From Bacteroidia bacterium (GTDB lineage Bacteria > Bacteroidota > Bacteroidia > NS11-12g > UBA955): a DNA stretch of 64,000 nucleotides. The stretch spans positions 1 to 64,000 of the forward strand of contig JAMNXP010000007.1 in assembly GCA_023653095.1 (NCBI GenBank), given 5' to 3'. Made by a program: the position numbers and the translations under genes. The notes beneath the pieces are model-generated. The model was not told where the DNA came from. It saw only the letters and a program-made list of their open reading frames with translations, and did no database searches. The stretch's first letter is position 1, and every line of letters begins with the position of its first letter. Positions 1-8,822 of the stretch are shown piece after piece.

Positions 1-30
1 CATTGTTAAAAGATCTTTATAAAGATCATA

Positions 31-137
<107 letters not shown>

Positions 138-150
138 ACCTTATTGATTT

Positions 151-183
151 AAAAGCCTCACCCACAAAGTGAGGCTTTTTTTT
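151..183 (+). terminator. Rho-independent terminator of the rRNA operon
   Basis: An 11-bp perfect stem (AAAAGCCTCAC paired with GTGAGGCTTTT) closes a short loop of about six bases and runs into eight T residues. It directly follows the 5S rRNA gene and would end the rRNA transcript before the next coding gene. Confidence 0.93.
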
Positions 184-190
184 ACATTTG
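183..190 (+). promoter_or_regulatory. Possible -7 promoter element of the tandem secreted-protein genes
   Basis: TACATTTG matches the Bacteroidota -7 consensus TAnnTTTG and lies 27 bp before the ATG at 218, immediately after the rRNA terminator. No clear -33 TTTG was seen, so this is a weak call. Confidence 0.35.
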
Positions 191-217
191 CTTTACCGTA
201 TTTTGCAATTAAATTTT

Positions 218-1006
218 ATGAAGTATCCCTTTATTCTAGTTTTCTTTTTTACTTACAACCTTCAAGCCCAAACAGGTGTTGGTACCATTTCTCCTATTAA
301 TAAATTACATGTTTTTGGAGACACCGCCTCACCATTAAACTCTGGTACTGCACAGAATTCATTGTTGCGACTTTCCAATACCAGTTCAGTTTCGTCATTC
401 GATTTTGGAATTTCGAAAGACAATTATTCTTGGATACAAGCTAGAAGTAGTTCCTCCTATACTGTGAATTATCCAATTTTATTGAATCCAAATGGCGGTA
501 ATGTGGGTATCGCTACTTTGTCCCCATCAGAAAAATTGTCTGTTACGGGTTCAGTAGTTGCAGGTGGTACAATTCGTTCAGTCAGTGCAGGGCAACTCCT
601 GAACAGCGTGTTTTTAAATGAATCAGATCTTGGTATTACCAATAATATTCAAAATTCTTCCAATACCGAAACAACCGTAGTTTCCTACAATTATACTCCT
701 GTTTCTAGTTCATCGAAGATTTATATTGAATTTGATGGGAGAGCTTCAGTTTCTGGTGGGGTGTCTGATGAATTAGTTGCCTATATAAATGTAGGTTCCA
801 CTAAAGTTCAAGCCAATTCAGTTGTTTTTAGTACCGGACAAGGTGGAGGTGGAAGAGGAAATGCTTTATTTCCCATTCAAGGATATTTCGTAAATTCTTC
901 AACCAATAGTGTAACGATTTCTATTACCATGGCAAGAGTAAATTCAGATGATACCATTACGGTATCACCTGATATGACTTTGATAATTCAGGAGGTAGCA
1001 AGATGA
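218..1006 (+). CDS. Secreted surface protein of unknown function, paralogue 1 of 3
   Basis: A 262-residue protein starting at the ATG at 218, which begins a clear signal peptide (MKYPFILVFFF...QAQ). An in-frame TTG at 188 would add ten residues ahead of it and is less likely. After the signal comes GVGTISPINKLHV, the GxGTxxPxxxLxV motif common at the N terminus of Bacteroidota surface and tail-fibre-like proteins, and later LNPNGGNVGIATLSPSEKL. The C-terminal half (about residues 150-262) is rich in Ser and Thr and predicted beta structure. No catalytic motif is visible and the function is not known. The next gene starts in an ATGA overlap, and two paralogues follow, so the three probably form one transcript. 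Confidence 0.85.
   Translation: MKYPFILVFFFTYNLQAQTGVGTISPINKLHVFGDTASPLNSGTAQNSLLRLSNTSSVSSFDFGISKDNYSWIQARSSSSYTVNYPILLNPNGGNVGIATLSPSEKLSVTGSVVAGGTIRSVSAGQLLNSVFLNESDLGITNNIQNSSNTETTVVSYNYTPVSSSSKIYIEFDGRASVSGGVSDELVAYINVGSTKVQANSVVFSTGQGGGGRGNALFPIQGYFVNSSTNSVTISITMARVNSDDTITVSPDMTLIIQEVAR
991..996 (+). promoter_or_regulatory. Shine-Dalgarno site for paralogue 2, inside paralogue 1
   Basis: GGAGGT lies 6 nt before the ATG at 1003, within the last codons of the preceding gene (encoding the EV of its EVAR end). A full anti-Shine-Dalgarno match is unusual in Bacteroidota and here implies coupled translation. Confidence 0.8.
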
Positions 1007-1800
1007 AATATATAAGTGTTTTCCTTCTGTTTTTTTCGAGTTGTATTCATTTACTTGCTCAAACAGGAATCAATACGGTTAATCCAAATTCTCGATTGGA
1101 AATTAAAGGTACTTCTTCAATTCCTGGTTCCTCCGGAAGTACAAGCAATGGGGTTTTGCGTCTGTCTGAAGGTGCGAATTCGAATTTGAAGGCAATAGAT
1201 TTTGGATTTAGTGGTACTAGTTACGGTTGGATTCAACCGCGTTTGAATAGTGATTACTCTCAGAACTACAATCTTTTGCTGAATCCAAATGGGGGAGCAG
1301 TTATTATAGGTAATAGTTCTGGTTCGGCAACTCTGAATGTAGGAGGAACGGTAACGGCATCTGGTACTATCAGAAGTTCTCAATCAGGGCAGTTGTTGAA
1401 TACCATTATACTAAATGAGAGTGATTTAAGTATTTCATCCAATCAGTCTGTGGTAAATACTACACAAACCATCTTGACATATACGTATACTCCAGTTTCA
1501 TCTAGTTCAAAAATTATCATTGAATTCCATGGAAAGCATTCCATTCCAGGTTCGAGTAATGATGAATGGAAATCACACCTACTGGTTGGTAATTCTACCC
1601 TACAAACTCAACGGAATATCTGGTCATTAGCAGATGGAGGTGGTGGTAGAGGTTCTACCTTATTCCCGCTGACAGGTGTATATTCTAATACAAACGGTAG
1701 TCAAATAACCATTAAAGTAAACGTTGAAGAAGTGTCGGGTGATGACACTTTTACCTTAAATCCCGATGTTCTTTTTACAATTAAGGAGGTAGCACAATGA
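1003..1800 (+). CDS. Secreted surface protein of unknown function, paralogue 2 of 3
   Basis: A 265-residue protein with signal peptide MKYISVFLLFFSSC...LAQ followed by TGINTVNPNSRLEIKG, the same N-terminal GxGTxxPxxxL motif as its neighbours. It shares with paralogue 1 the blocks GWIQPR, LLLNPNGG, GQLLN, LNESDL and TYTPVSSSSK, and the C-terminal I-x-EVA. The start overlaps the upstream stop by ATGA and is preceded by GGAGGT. It too ends with a GGAGGT that serves the third gene. No enzyme motif is visible, and the role, possibly a cell-surface fibre or matrix protein, is inference only. Confidence 0.86.
   Translation: MKYISVFLLFFSSCIHLLAQTGINTVNPNSRLEIKGTSSIPGSSGSTSNGVLRLSEGANSNLKAIDFGFSGTSYGWIQPRLNSDYSQNYNLLLNPNGGAVIIGNSSGSATLNVGGTVTASGTIRSSQSGQLLNTIILNESDLSISSNQSVVNTTQTILTYTYTPVSSSSKIIIEFHGKHSIPGSSNDEWKSHLLVGNSTLQTQRNIWSLADGGGGRGSTLFPLTGVYSNTNGSQITIKVNVEEVSGDDTFTLNPDVLFTIKEVAQ
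1785..1790 (+). promoter_or_regulatory. Shine-Dalgarno site for paralogue 3, inside paralogue 2
   Basis: GGAGGT 6 nt before the ATG at 1797, in the codons for the EV of the EVAQ end of paralogue 2. Sequence and spacing are the same as at 991, so the coupling device is duplicated along with the genes. Confidence 0.8.
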
Positions 1801-2606
1801 TTCGGATTTTTGCATCTTTGGGATTATTAACCTACTCCTCCTTACTATCTGCACAAGTGGGTGTCGGAAATTTAAGTCCTAAATTAACTTTGGAAGTTTC
1901 AAACACATCTGCAAATCCAGCTATAACTGGTTCAAGCACCAATGGATTATTGAGAATACAAGGAAATACCAATACTGCCTTAGATGTTGGAATTATGAAT
2001 AGCTCAACCGCTTCTTGGCTGCAATCTAGAAATGCCTCAACATATTCTAGTAATCTCCCCTTAAAGTTAAATCCGAATGGTGGGAATGTAACCATTGGCT
2101 CTTTGACTCCAGGAACATCTAACTTGCATGTTCAAGGGAATATATTGGCTACAGGATCCATCAGGAGCACTGCAACTGGGCAGTTACTCAATTCAGTTTA
2201 TTTAACAGAATCAGATCTTAGTAAAAGTTCAACGACACAGAATAATAGCACATCAGCTACTGATATCATTTCTTATACGTATACTCCAGTTTCTAGTAAT
2301 TCAAGAATTTGGATAAAGTTTTCTGCTAATTATGAAATTGGAGGAAACTCTTCAGGCGGGAATGATGAAATTGCCAGTCAGTTGCTTGTGGGTAGTTCAG
2401 TAATTCAAGAAAAAAGACAGTATTTCCCAGCTGGTAATTCAGGTAATGGAAATCGGAGTGTGAACATCTTTCCTATCTCTGGTGTCTTTGATAATACATC
2501 ATCTTCATCCGTTACCATTAAAGTAAACGTTCGAAGAACCGCGGGAGATGACTTAACCAATGTCTTTGCAGATATGGTTTTTAGTATTGTTGAGATTGCT
2601 GATTGA
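1797..2606 (+). CDS. Secreted surface protein of unknown function, paralogue 3 of 3
   Basis: A 269-residue protein with signal peptide MIRIFASLGLL...LSAQ, then VGVGNLSPKLTLEVSN, and the family blocks ASWLQSR, LKLNPNGGNVTIG, GQLLNSVYLTESDL and YTYTPVSSNSR. It is the last of three ATGA-overlapped paralogues. Its C-terminal codons (IVEIAD) lack the GGAGGT found at the ends of the first two, consistent with no coupled gene downstream. Its stop (2604-2606) abuts the stop of the convergent methyltransferase with no spacer. Confidence 0.86.
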   Translation: MIRIFASLGLLTYSSLLSAQVGVGNLSPKLTLEVSNTSANPAITGSSTNGLLRIQGNTNTALDVGIMNSSTASWLQSRNASTYSSNLPLKLNPNGGNVTIGSLTPGTSNLHVQGNILATGSIRSTATGQLLNSVYLTESDLSKSSTTQNNSTSATDIISYTYTPVSSNSRIWIKFSANYEIGGNSSGGNDEIASQLLVGSSVIQEKRQYFPAGNSGNGNRSVNIFPISGVFDNTSSSSVTIKVNVRRTAGDDLTNVFADMVFSIVEIAD

Positions 2607-3221
2607 TTATTTCTGTCCCAAAACCCTTATCACGCAGGCCTCACCTACGTGATACTTTCCCTCATTTAGGTAAGTGATTTCTTCTGTGGCGTTAATTTCA
2701 CGGCATTCGGCAAATAGATCTCTTACCGAATCCACTGAATAGAGCATATCTAGGTTATCTGGTCCACCAACTTGAGGGTTTTTCTCTCTGTAGGGGATGT
2801 TATTCTGCGAAAAACATTCAAAGATGATTTGACCATCAGGCTTGAGAAACTCTAACATTTTGGATATAAAACTTGCTTGTAGGGGCTTTGGGAAATGGGT
2901 ATAACTGAAAACCAAAACGTCAAAACATCCCAAGGGAAAATCAACAGAATCAAAGCTAGCGATTCTATAATCGATGGTAACGTTGAAGTTTGAAGCGAGG
3001 TCAGTGGCTTTTTGTTGGCCAGATTCGCTGATGTCAAAAGCACTAACTTGAAATCCGAGTTTCGCTGCGTATACAGCGTTTCTGCCTTCTCCTTCTGCAG
3101 GAAACAATGCTGATAGATTTTTGTAGATGATTTTCTCAAGCTGCTGTTTTACAAATTCATTGGGTTCGCTACCGTAAGCCCAGCCTTCTTCTTGATAACG
3201 GTCGTTCCAAAACTCTTTCAT
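2607..3221 (-). CDS. Class I SAM-dependent methyltransferase
   Basis: From MKEFWNDRYQ the protein has 204 residues. The opening FWNDRYxEEGWAYGSEPNEFV and the SAM-binding segment LFPAEGEGRNAVYAAKLG (about residues 39-56), followed by the acidic VSAFDIS, are typical of the TehB-like/thiol-type class I methyltransferases. In these PAEGEGRN replaces the usual GxGxG. The substrate cannot be read from sequence. The ORF can be extended eight codons to 3245, but those residues do not fit the family start. It converges on paralogue 3 with zero spacing and diverges from the porin gene. Confidence 0.85.
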   Translation of the reverse strand: MKEFWNDRYQEEGWAYGSEPNEFVKQQLEKIIYKNLSALFPAEGEGRNAVYAAKLGFQVSAFDISESGQQKATDLASNFNVTIDYRIASFDSVDFPLGCFDVLVFSYTHFPKPLQASFISKMLEFLKPDGQIIFECFSQNNIPYREKNPQVGGPDNLDMLYSVDSVRDLFAECREINATEEITYLNEGKYHVGEACVIRVLGQK

Positions 3222-3293
3222 TGTTGCGAAGTTCGTGTAAATCACGGGCTATTCAATGTGATAATAGTTACCAAACAAATTTTGTTAACCATC

Positions 3294-3301
3294 TACCTTT
3301 G
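3294..3301 (+). promoter_or_regulatory. -7 promoter element of the porin gene
   Basis: TACCTTTG matches TAnnTTTG and ends 11 nt before the ATG at 3313, implying a very short leader. Confidence 0.5.
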
Positions 3302-3312
3302 CGAACATCTAT

Positions 3313-4749
3313 ATGGAGAGGATTCAGTATTTCACCCTTCTTTTGGTTGTCGTAATTGTGATTTTTTGGGCAAAAGCCATTTCGGCTCAACACCAAGAGG
3401 TCCCTGAAAAACCCGCTATGTGGAAAGGGAAGGCCAAGATTTATTACGATACGGGTGCATTGGCAAAAGCTTTTCAAGAAGGTACATTACAAGGACATTT
3501 CAGGTACTTTTATATGAATACCAACAATTCTAAGCCGTTGACCGATTTTTTCGCAAACGGTGCAGGAGGTGGTATTAGATATGAGACCGCTCCTACACAC
3601 GGATTTCAATTTGCGGTTAGTGGATTTTTCATTTTTAATGTCTATTCAGCAGATTTGGGTGTTGTTGATAGTATCACTGGTTTGAAGAATAGATATGAAT
3701 TGGGGTTGTTTGATTTAGAAGACCCTGAAAATAAGCGTGATCTAGATCGGTTGGAAGAGTTTTATCTCAAATACAATTTAAAAGAATCACATCTTACTTT
3801 TGGCCGACAACTCATCAATACGCCTTACATCAACCTACAAGACGGCCGAATGCGTCCCACTGGCGTTGAAGGTGCATGGTTGCAGTGGAACGAATGGAAA
3901 AATACCGAACTTAATGTAGGTTATCTTTATTCAATATCTCCCCGCTCCACCGTGGAATGGTATGGAATTGGCGAATCTATTGGTTTATATGGTCAAGGAC
4001 TAAATGCTCAAGGCAAGCCATCGGGTTATATCAATAAAATTGAATCTAAGTATATATTGAATCTAGGGGTACACCATAAATTCAAATACGGAAACATTCA
4101 TCTTTGGAATTTTTACGTAGATCGTCTTTTTAATACATCTAGTATTCAAACTGATTTCAATATCCCCCTAGCCAAGAATCTGAATGAGCCGCATTTGTTG
4201 TTGGGTATACAGGCATATTATCAAGTTTCAGATTCCAAGGATGACCCCAATCATCAATTGTATATTGATTCAGATCATAAGAGTCATGTAGCCTCGTTTA
4301 AATTAGGACACGATAATAAACGGAGAAGGTTTTCCATAAATTACACCCGAATTTCAAAAAGCAACCGTTACTTGATGCCCCGCGAATGGGGCCGTGATCC
4401 CTTTTACACCTTCCTCTCGCGTGAAAGAAATGAAGGCTATGGCGATGTTCATGCTTGGTTGGGTAAATACACGTATAAGGTCCCTAAATATCATACTTCC
4501 ATTGCTACCGGTGCCGGATATTACAAATTGCCTGAAATCCAAAATTACCGTTTAAATAAATACGGAATGCCTTCTTATTACCAGTTCAACTTAGATTTAC
4601 GACATGAATTTCTGGGTGTTTTTCGGGGACTTGAGGGACAGTTACTCTTGGTAGCTAAACGCGCAGTTGATCCCATTGAAAATCAGCGGGCCATATTCAA
4701 TAAAGTGAATATGTTTCAAACCAATGTGGTGTTGAATTATCATTTTTAG
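3313..4749 (+). CDS. OprD-family outer-membrane porin
   Basis: A 478-residue precursor with a signal peptide (residues 1-25, ending AISAQ). The mature protein has alternating strands of an 18-stranded-type barrel. It carries the OprD-like signature LTFGRQLINTPYIN...GRMRPTGVEG (about residues 161-187) and ends in VVLNYHF, an aromatic C-terminal residue usual for barrel insertion. OprD-type porins pass small solutes such as carboxylates or amino acids; the substrate here is not evident. It is monocistronic, with a heptamer repeat block beginning a few bases after its stop. Confidence 0.8.
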   Translation: MERIQYFTLLLVVVIVIFWAKAISAQHQEVPEKPAMWKGKAKIYYDTGALAKAFQEGTLQGHFRYFYMNTNNSKPLTDFFANGAGGGIRYETAPTHGFQFAVSGFFIFNVYSADLGVVDSITGLKNRYELGLFDLEDPENKRDLDRLEEFYLKYNLKESHLTFGRQLINTPYINLQDGRMRPTGVEGAWLQWNEWKNTELNVGYLYSISPRSTVEWYGIGESIGLYGQGLNAQGKPSGYINKIESKYILNLGVHHKFKYGNIHLWNFYVDRLFNTSSIQTDFNIPLAKNLNEPHLLLGIQAYYQVSDSKDDPNHQLYIDSDHKSHVASFKLGHDNKRRRFSINYTRISKSNRYLMPREWGRDPFYTFLSRERNEGYGDVHAWLGKYTYKVPKYHTSIATGAGYYKLPEIQNYRLNKYGMPSYYQFNLDLRHEFLGVFRGLEGQLLLVAKRAVDPIENQRAIFNKVNMFQTNVVLNYHF

Positions 4750-4753
4750 AATT

Positions 4754-4883
4754 TGGTCCTTGGTCTTTGGTCCTTGGTTGCCGGCTATAGAGTCCAGGGA
4801 GTAGAGTTCAGAGGGTAGCGGGCTCAACTCTAATCTCTAAACCCTCAACTGACGGCTGATCACCGATCACCTAAAACTAATCA
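4754..4883. repeat. Heptamer mosaic array 1
   Basis: Degenerate, short version of the mosaic. Reading the plus strand there are TTTGGTC-type units, then AGAGTTC/AGAGGGT-like units, CTCAACT-like units, GACGGCT, and GATCACC units running into the minus-strand TonB receptor. The TGA stop of that receptor (4881-4883) lies in a degenerate AATCACC unit. It fills the whole gap between two convergent genes. Confidence 0.8.
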
Positions 4884-6959
4884 CCTAAACCCAATATAAA
4901 ACGTTCTGATTTGGTTAGGGGCATAAACATAGGCAGCATCGAAGGTTAACGCATATGGATTGCTGGGGCTAGCTAGCGGATTACCCTGTGCATCGTAAAT
5001 TACTTGTTTGTCGAAGGGGTCATTACTGCGAGCGAGCAAGAAAGGGGCGGAACGATTAGGTGTCCAATTGAAGATATTTTTGATGCCAAAATAGATTTCG
5101 CGCGTTTTATTGATGCGAATATTTACGTTGATGTTGTGGATAGTCCACCAAGGGGAAGTTGACGGACGTGGGTCTAAATCTCCCAATAGAGGCAAATGCA
5201 TCGGGGAAACGATGTTACCACTGTAGTCAATGGTGGTAGTTTTAAGTCTATTCTTGTAAGTTAGGGTGAAAGTACCGTTGAAAGATTCAGTGAGAAGGGG
5301 TTGAATCCATTGGTTGTTTATTTTCTGTCTAGCATAAATATAAGTAGCACTTAGACGTCCTGAAAACCGGCCGGAGTTGATCCAATCGATGTTCAAATTT
5401 GCACCGTGATTAATGCTTCCTGAGGAATTGTTGGTATAAATGATGGCGCTTGGGTCAGATAGATAATCTGGTAGAATGCGGTTATTAAAAAAGGTGAAAA
5501 AAGCATTTGACTCAATTCGAATCAAGGATTTATTTCTGATGGGTTGGTTGGTTTCGAAGGATAAGTTGAAATTTTGTGACTCCTCTGGACGAAGTTTTTC
5601 AGAGAATTTGATGGTTCTTGCGCCTGTTAAAGCTGCGTGATCTTCGGTAAAAACATTGACGGTTCGGAAACCTGTTCCCCAATTAAGTCGCCAGATAGAT
5701 GTTCGTTGTTTGATTTTCCAAGACGCTCTGTAACTCAAAATATTTCCGTGGTTGGGATGGAAATCGTATCTAAGTCCCCCGAGAAAACTATGATTTTTGA
5801 AAGAGTATTGATCTTGAAATAAAATACCAGAAATGGGTACTTTTTGAGGGATGGAATACACCGTATTGCCCATTGAGTCTTTGAAAATGGTGGCACCGGT
5901 ATTGTCATCATAATAGGTGAATCTGTGGTTGATTGCGGTGAGGAACTGATGGGAACCAAGGGTTTTTCTGTAAATCGCTTGGCCAAAATAAACCTGTTGA
6001 ATGGCCTGAAAATGCAGGGTTCCGTAATAACTGTTTTGTGCGTGTTGATTGAAACTTCCTTGAATTTCGATGGGTGATGTAGTGGAGGGCTTGTAAGATG
6101 CAATGGCCTCCCAACGTCGAGTTGCAATTGACTCACCGTAAATTGAATCTCCACCTGAAAAAGGTGAAAATCCTGAAAATGGATTCGTATTGTGAAAATT
6201 CATTTGTCCGCCCCAACGGTCTTCGAGAAATTTTCGAATGCCGAGGTTAAACGCTGTTCCTTTAGTGTTTTGATATGCTATTTTCTGAAAGATGGAAGCC
6301 CGATGTTGAATGGATACATCGGTGAATCCATCTTTATTGAAATCTCGTTTACTCGGACTAGAGTATAGATTCACACCAGTCAAAGACGCCCAATTTTTGG
6401 TGATTTTCTTATTGGCTGAAAGGTCAATATTGGCGTCCAACCAAGAACTGATGCGAACATCAGATTGAAACGAGTTAAATTTTGAAGGTGCTTTGGTGAT
6501 GATGTTTATGAGTCCGCCAATTGCTTCGCTTCCGTATAGGGTGGAGGCTGGGCCTTTGACTATTTCCATGCGTTCAATCATGGAGGAGGGTATTCCCATG
6601 AGTCCATAAACGGTTCCAAGAGAACTGATGATTGGCATACCGTCAATGAGAACCATGGTATACGGACCTTCCATCCCGTTGATGTGTATGTCGCCTGTAT
6701 TGCAAATATTGCAGTTCACTTGTGGACGAACACCGCTAGCCAATTGTATGGATTCAAAGAGATTGTTAGTTGGATTGGCCTTAAAAAAAGAAGTCCGGTA
6801 AACATCAACGCTTACCAGACTTTCTGAACGCGAAGTGGTTGTAAGTGAAGTACTTATTACAACTTCGTCGATTATTTTTAGGGAAGTATCGTTTTGTGCA
6901 TTCAGGCAATGAATGCTTCCTAAAATCGCAAGTGCAAATTTTAGGATTCGATACATCAA
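4881..6959 (-). CDS. TonB-dependent outer-membrane receptor
   Basis: A 692-residue precursor with a signal peptide (1-22, ending LNAQ), a TonB-box-like DEVVISTS (31-38), a plug domain (about 45-160) with INGMEGPYTMVLIDG and IERMEIVKGPASTLYGSEAIGGLINIIT, then a 22-strand barrel ending in a short strand at FYIGFR. It lacks the N-terminal carboxypeptidase-D-like domain of SusC proteins, so it resembles metal-, siderophore- or cobalamin-type receptors. A CNIC cysteine pair in the plug (about 83-86) recurs in this subgroup. It starts directly after the stop of a small lipoprotein gene. The C-terminal AGG-TGA is contributed by a repeat unit of array 1. Confidence 0.9.
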   Translation of the reverse strand: MMYRILKFALAILGSIHCLNAQNDTSLKIIDEVVISTSLTTTSRSESLVSVDVYRTSFFKANPTNNLFESIQLASGVRPQVNCNICNTGDIHINGMEGPYTMVLIDGMPIISSLGTVYGLMGIPSSMIERMEIVKGPASTLYGSEAIGGLINIITKAPSKFNSFQSDVRISSWLDANIDLSANKKITKNWASLTGVNLYSSPSKRDFNKDGFTDVSIQHRASIFQKIAYQNTKGTAFNLGIRKFLEDRWGGQMNFHNTNPFSGFSPFSGGDSIYGESIATRRWEAIASYKPSTTSPIEIQGSFNQHAQNSYYGTLHFQAIQQVYFGQAIYRKTLGSHQFLTAINHRFTYYDDNTGATIFKDSMGNTVYSIPQKVPISGILFQDQYSFKNHSFLGGLRYDFHPNHGNILSYRASWKIKQRTSIWRLNWGTGFRTVNVFTEDHAALTGARTIKFSEKLRPEESQNFNLSFETNQPIRNKSLIRIESNAFFTFFNNRILPDYLSDPSAIIYTNNSSGSINHGANLNIDWINSGRFSGRLSATYIYARQKINNQWIQPLLTESFNGTFTLTYKNRLKTTTIDYSGNIVSPMHLPLLGDLDPRPSTSPWWTIHNINVNIRINKTREIYFGIKNIFNWTPNRSAPFLLARSNDPFDKQVIYDAQGNPLASPSNPYALTFDAAYVYAPNQIRTFYIGFR

Positions 6960-7394
6960 TTATTTGCGTTTAAACTGGAAAGAGTACACTTGACGATTTG
7001 GGTCTGTTTTACTTGGATCGTATTGAGCCATGGTCAAAGAAGTCGCATTGAAAACTACGTCTTCGTAGGTTTCTTTAGTTCCATCTTCAAAAGTCATTTC
7101 CAATTTGCCGCCAGAAAGGATGTAGGTACCTTTATCGTTAGTTATATCTGTACCATCAACTGAAGTAGTTGTGAAGTTGGTACCATCAAAAGTACCGCTG
7201 TATTTTAAAGTTGATGAAGTAGCGATGGTTGTATCGTAAAATTGTTGGTTGGCAAAGAATACTTTTACATTTAACTTTTCCAACTCCCAAGAACCTTCGA
7301 ACTTTGGGGTGTTATCAATAGGTGCTTCGTCTTTGCATGAACTAAATGCAAAAACCGTGATAGCCGCAAGGGAAAATAGACTTTGAAATTTCAT
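6960..7394 (-). CDS. Lipocalin-like lipoprotein
   Basis: A 144-residue protein with a lipoprotein signal (MKFQSLFSLAAITVFAFSSC, lipid-accepting Cys20). The body KFEGSWELEKLNV...GTFDGTNFTTT...KGTYILSGGKLEMTFEDGTKETYEDV matches the lipocalin-like fold common in Bacteroidota lipoproteins. Its stop codon abuts the TonB receptor's ATG, so the two are surely one operon and the lipoprotein is likely a partner of the receptor. The ligand is unknown. Confidence 0.85.
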   Translation of the reverse strand: MKFQSLFSLAAITVFAFSSCKDEAPIDNTPKFEGSWELEKLNVKVFFANQQFYDTTIATSSTLKYSGTFDGTNFTTTSVDGTDITNDKGTYILSGGKLEMTFEDGTKETYEDVVFNATSLTMAQYDPSKTDPNRQVYSFQFKRK

Positions 7395-7411
7395 GATACA
7401 ATTTTAATGTA

Positions 7412-8746
7412 TTAAAGTCGATTGAGCAAATTCTCTCTGATTGAATCGTACAAGGATTTTCGGTGAATTCTGCGGGATGCGATATTGCCCATCAAGGCAG
7501 CCAACATAAAGAAAAATATCAAGTTATGTCTATCTGTCATTTCGAGCACCAGGATTGCAGAGGTAAAAGGACTTCTTGTAATACCTGTTAAGAATGCTAC
7601 CATTCCCGTCATGATTAAAAGATTGGTATTGTCAGGAGTGAGGTGTAATAATCCTGAGAAAAATGCTGAAAAAGAGGCTCCAATACTCAAGGATGGTGCA
7701 AATACTCCACCAGCTGCTCCAGTTGTAAAACTGAATAATGAACCTAAAAATTTACCAATGGGTTGGTACCATTCTACGTATTTATTTGATCCAAACAGAG
7801 TACTTAAGATGATTTCCCTGCCCGTTCCTGCAATGCGTTCATCCAGGAAAAATGCCATTGCCGTTATGAAGATAGAAACTAAAATTAAATATAAAATGGT
7901 CTTAAAACGATTCAGAGGCCATTTCCAATTTCCAAGTTTTAGAGATAATTTAGTGTATATTCCAGCTAGCCCACCGATGATTAAACTGCTCAAAATTACC
8001 AATCCTGCCATACTATAAGAAACATCAACCGCTGTTGGATAACCTAAGTACAAATAACTGCCAATCAAACTTTGAGCAGTTATACCAGCAATAACAACAC
8101 CTATAAAAATAGAGTTTTTAAAGTTAGAGATGTGTGATTTTGTAAGTTCTTCAATAGCGAAAACCAGTCCCCCGAGAGGAGTATTGAATGCCGCCGCAAG
8201 TCCAGCTGCAGCACCGGTCATAATCATATTTTTTGGTGATATTCTGGGCCACCAAGATGGAAGGATATCATAAAGCCATTTAAAAATCGATGCGGAAATT
8301 TGTATGGTAGGGCCTTCTCTTCCAATAACTCCTCCGCCCAAGGTCATAAGTGCAGATGAGACTATTTTAACTATTAAAACTGGTAGTCCTAAGAAAAGAG
8401 GCAACAGGTCAGACTTTTTACTTTGAACAATCTCAAGAGATGCGACTACTTGTGGAATTCCACTCCCGGAAGCTAGAGGTGCAAATCTGCGCACTGTGTA
8501 CCATGATAACACAAAGAACAGCGGAGAAATCACAAACATCCAAAGTCCGAAGGTTCTTAATAAATACAAATATGCATCTTCAGCCCAATGGAAAATTTGA
8601 GCATACAAAACGGCAATAAGACCCACCAAAACTGCACCCACCCAAAAAGGAATTGCGCTTAAAACGCTCAATTTCCATTTATCGTTGGGGAGGTCTTTTA
8701 TCCAATTAATTCCTCGAGTAATATAGTGTTGGGTCTTTAAAAGCAT
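7412..8746 (-). CDS. ClC-family chloride channel or H+/Cl- antiporter
   Basis: A 444-residue membrane protein with all three ClC selectivity motifs: GSGIP (94-98), GREGP (142-146) with the gating glutamate at 144, and GGVFAP (346-351). A second glutamate in FAIEELTK (199-200), at the place of the E. coli proton glutamate, and the late KSLYDSI tyrosine suggest an antiporter rather than a channel. There is no C-terminal CBS pair. It is divergent from oxyR across 76 bp and lies just upstream of the lipoprotein-TonB pair on the same strand, though 17 bp apart. Confidence 0.93.
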   Translation of the reverse strand: MLLKTQHYITRGINWIKDLPNDKWKLSVLSAIPFWVGAVLVGLIAVLYAQIFHWAEDAYLYLLRTFGLWMFVISPLFFVLSWYTVRRFAPLASGSGIPQVVASLEIVQSKKSDLLPLFLGLPVLIVKIVSSALMTLGGGVIGREGPTIQISASIFKWLYDILPSWWPRISPKNMIMTGAAAGLAAAFNTPLGGLVFAIEELTKSHISNFKNSIFIGVVIAGITAQSLIGSYLYLGYPTAVDVSYSMAGLVILSSLIIGGLAGIYTKLSLKLGNWKWPLNRFKTILYLILVSIFITAMAFFLDERIAGTGREIILSTLFGSNKYVEWYQPIGKFLGSLFSFTTGAAGGVFAPSLSIGASFSAFFSGLLHLTPDNTNLLIMTGMVAFLTGITRSPFTSAILVLEMTDRHNLIFFFMLAALMGNIASRRIHRKSLYDSIRENLLNRL

Positions 8747-8755
8747 TAAGCTTCA

Positions 8756-8763
8756 CAAATTTA
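8756..8763 (-). promoter_or_regulatory. -7 promoter element of the ClC gene
   Basis: On the minus strand TAAATTTG matches TAnnTTTG, 9 nt before the ATG of the ClC gene. Confidence 0.45.
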
Positions 8764-8822
8764 TTGATAATCCCCGAAATTGGGGTTATTTATATTTAAT
8801 AAAGTATATTTACAATATAAAT

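Noticed and set aside
11-27. AAGATCTTTATAAAGATC dyad at the left edge as an operator
   Set aside because: It lies between 23S and 5S in an rRNA operon and is more likely part of rRNA processing stems; too little context.
8768-8788. AATCCCCGAAATTGGGGTTATT as an OxyR or ClC operator
   Set aside because: Symmetry is imperfect, and it does not match the spaced ATAG pattern of OxyR sites.
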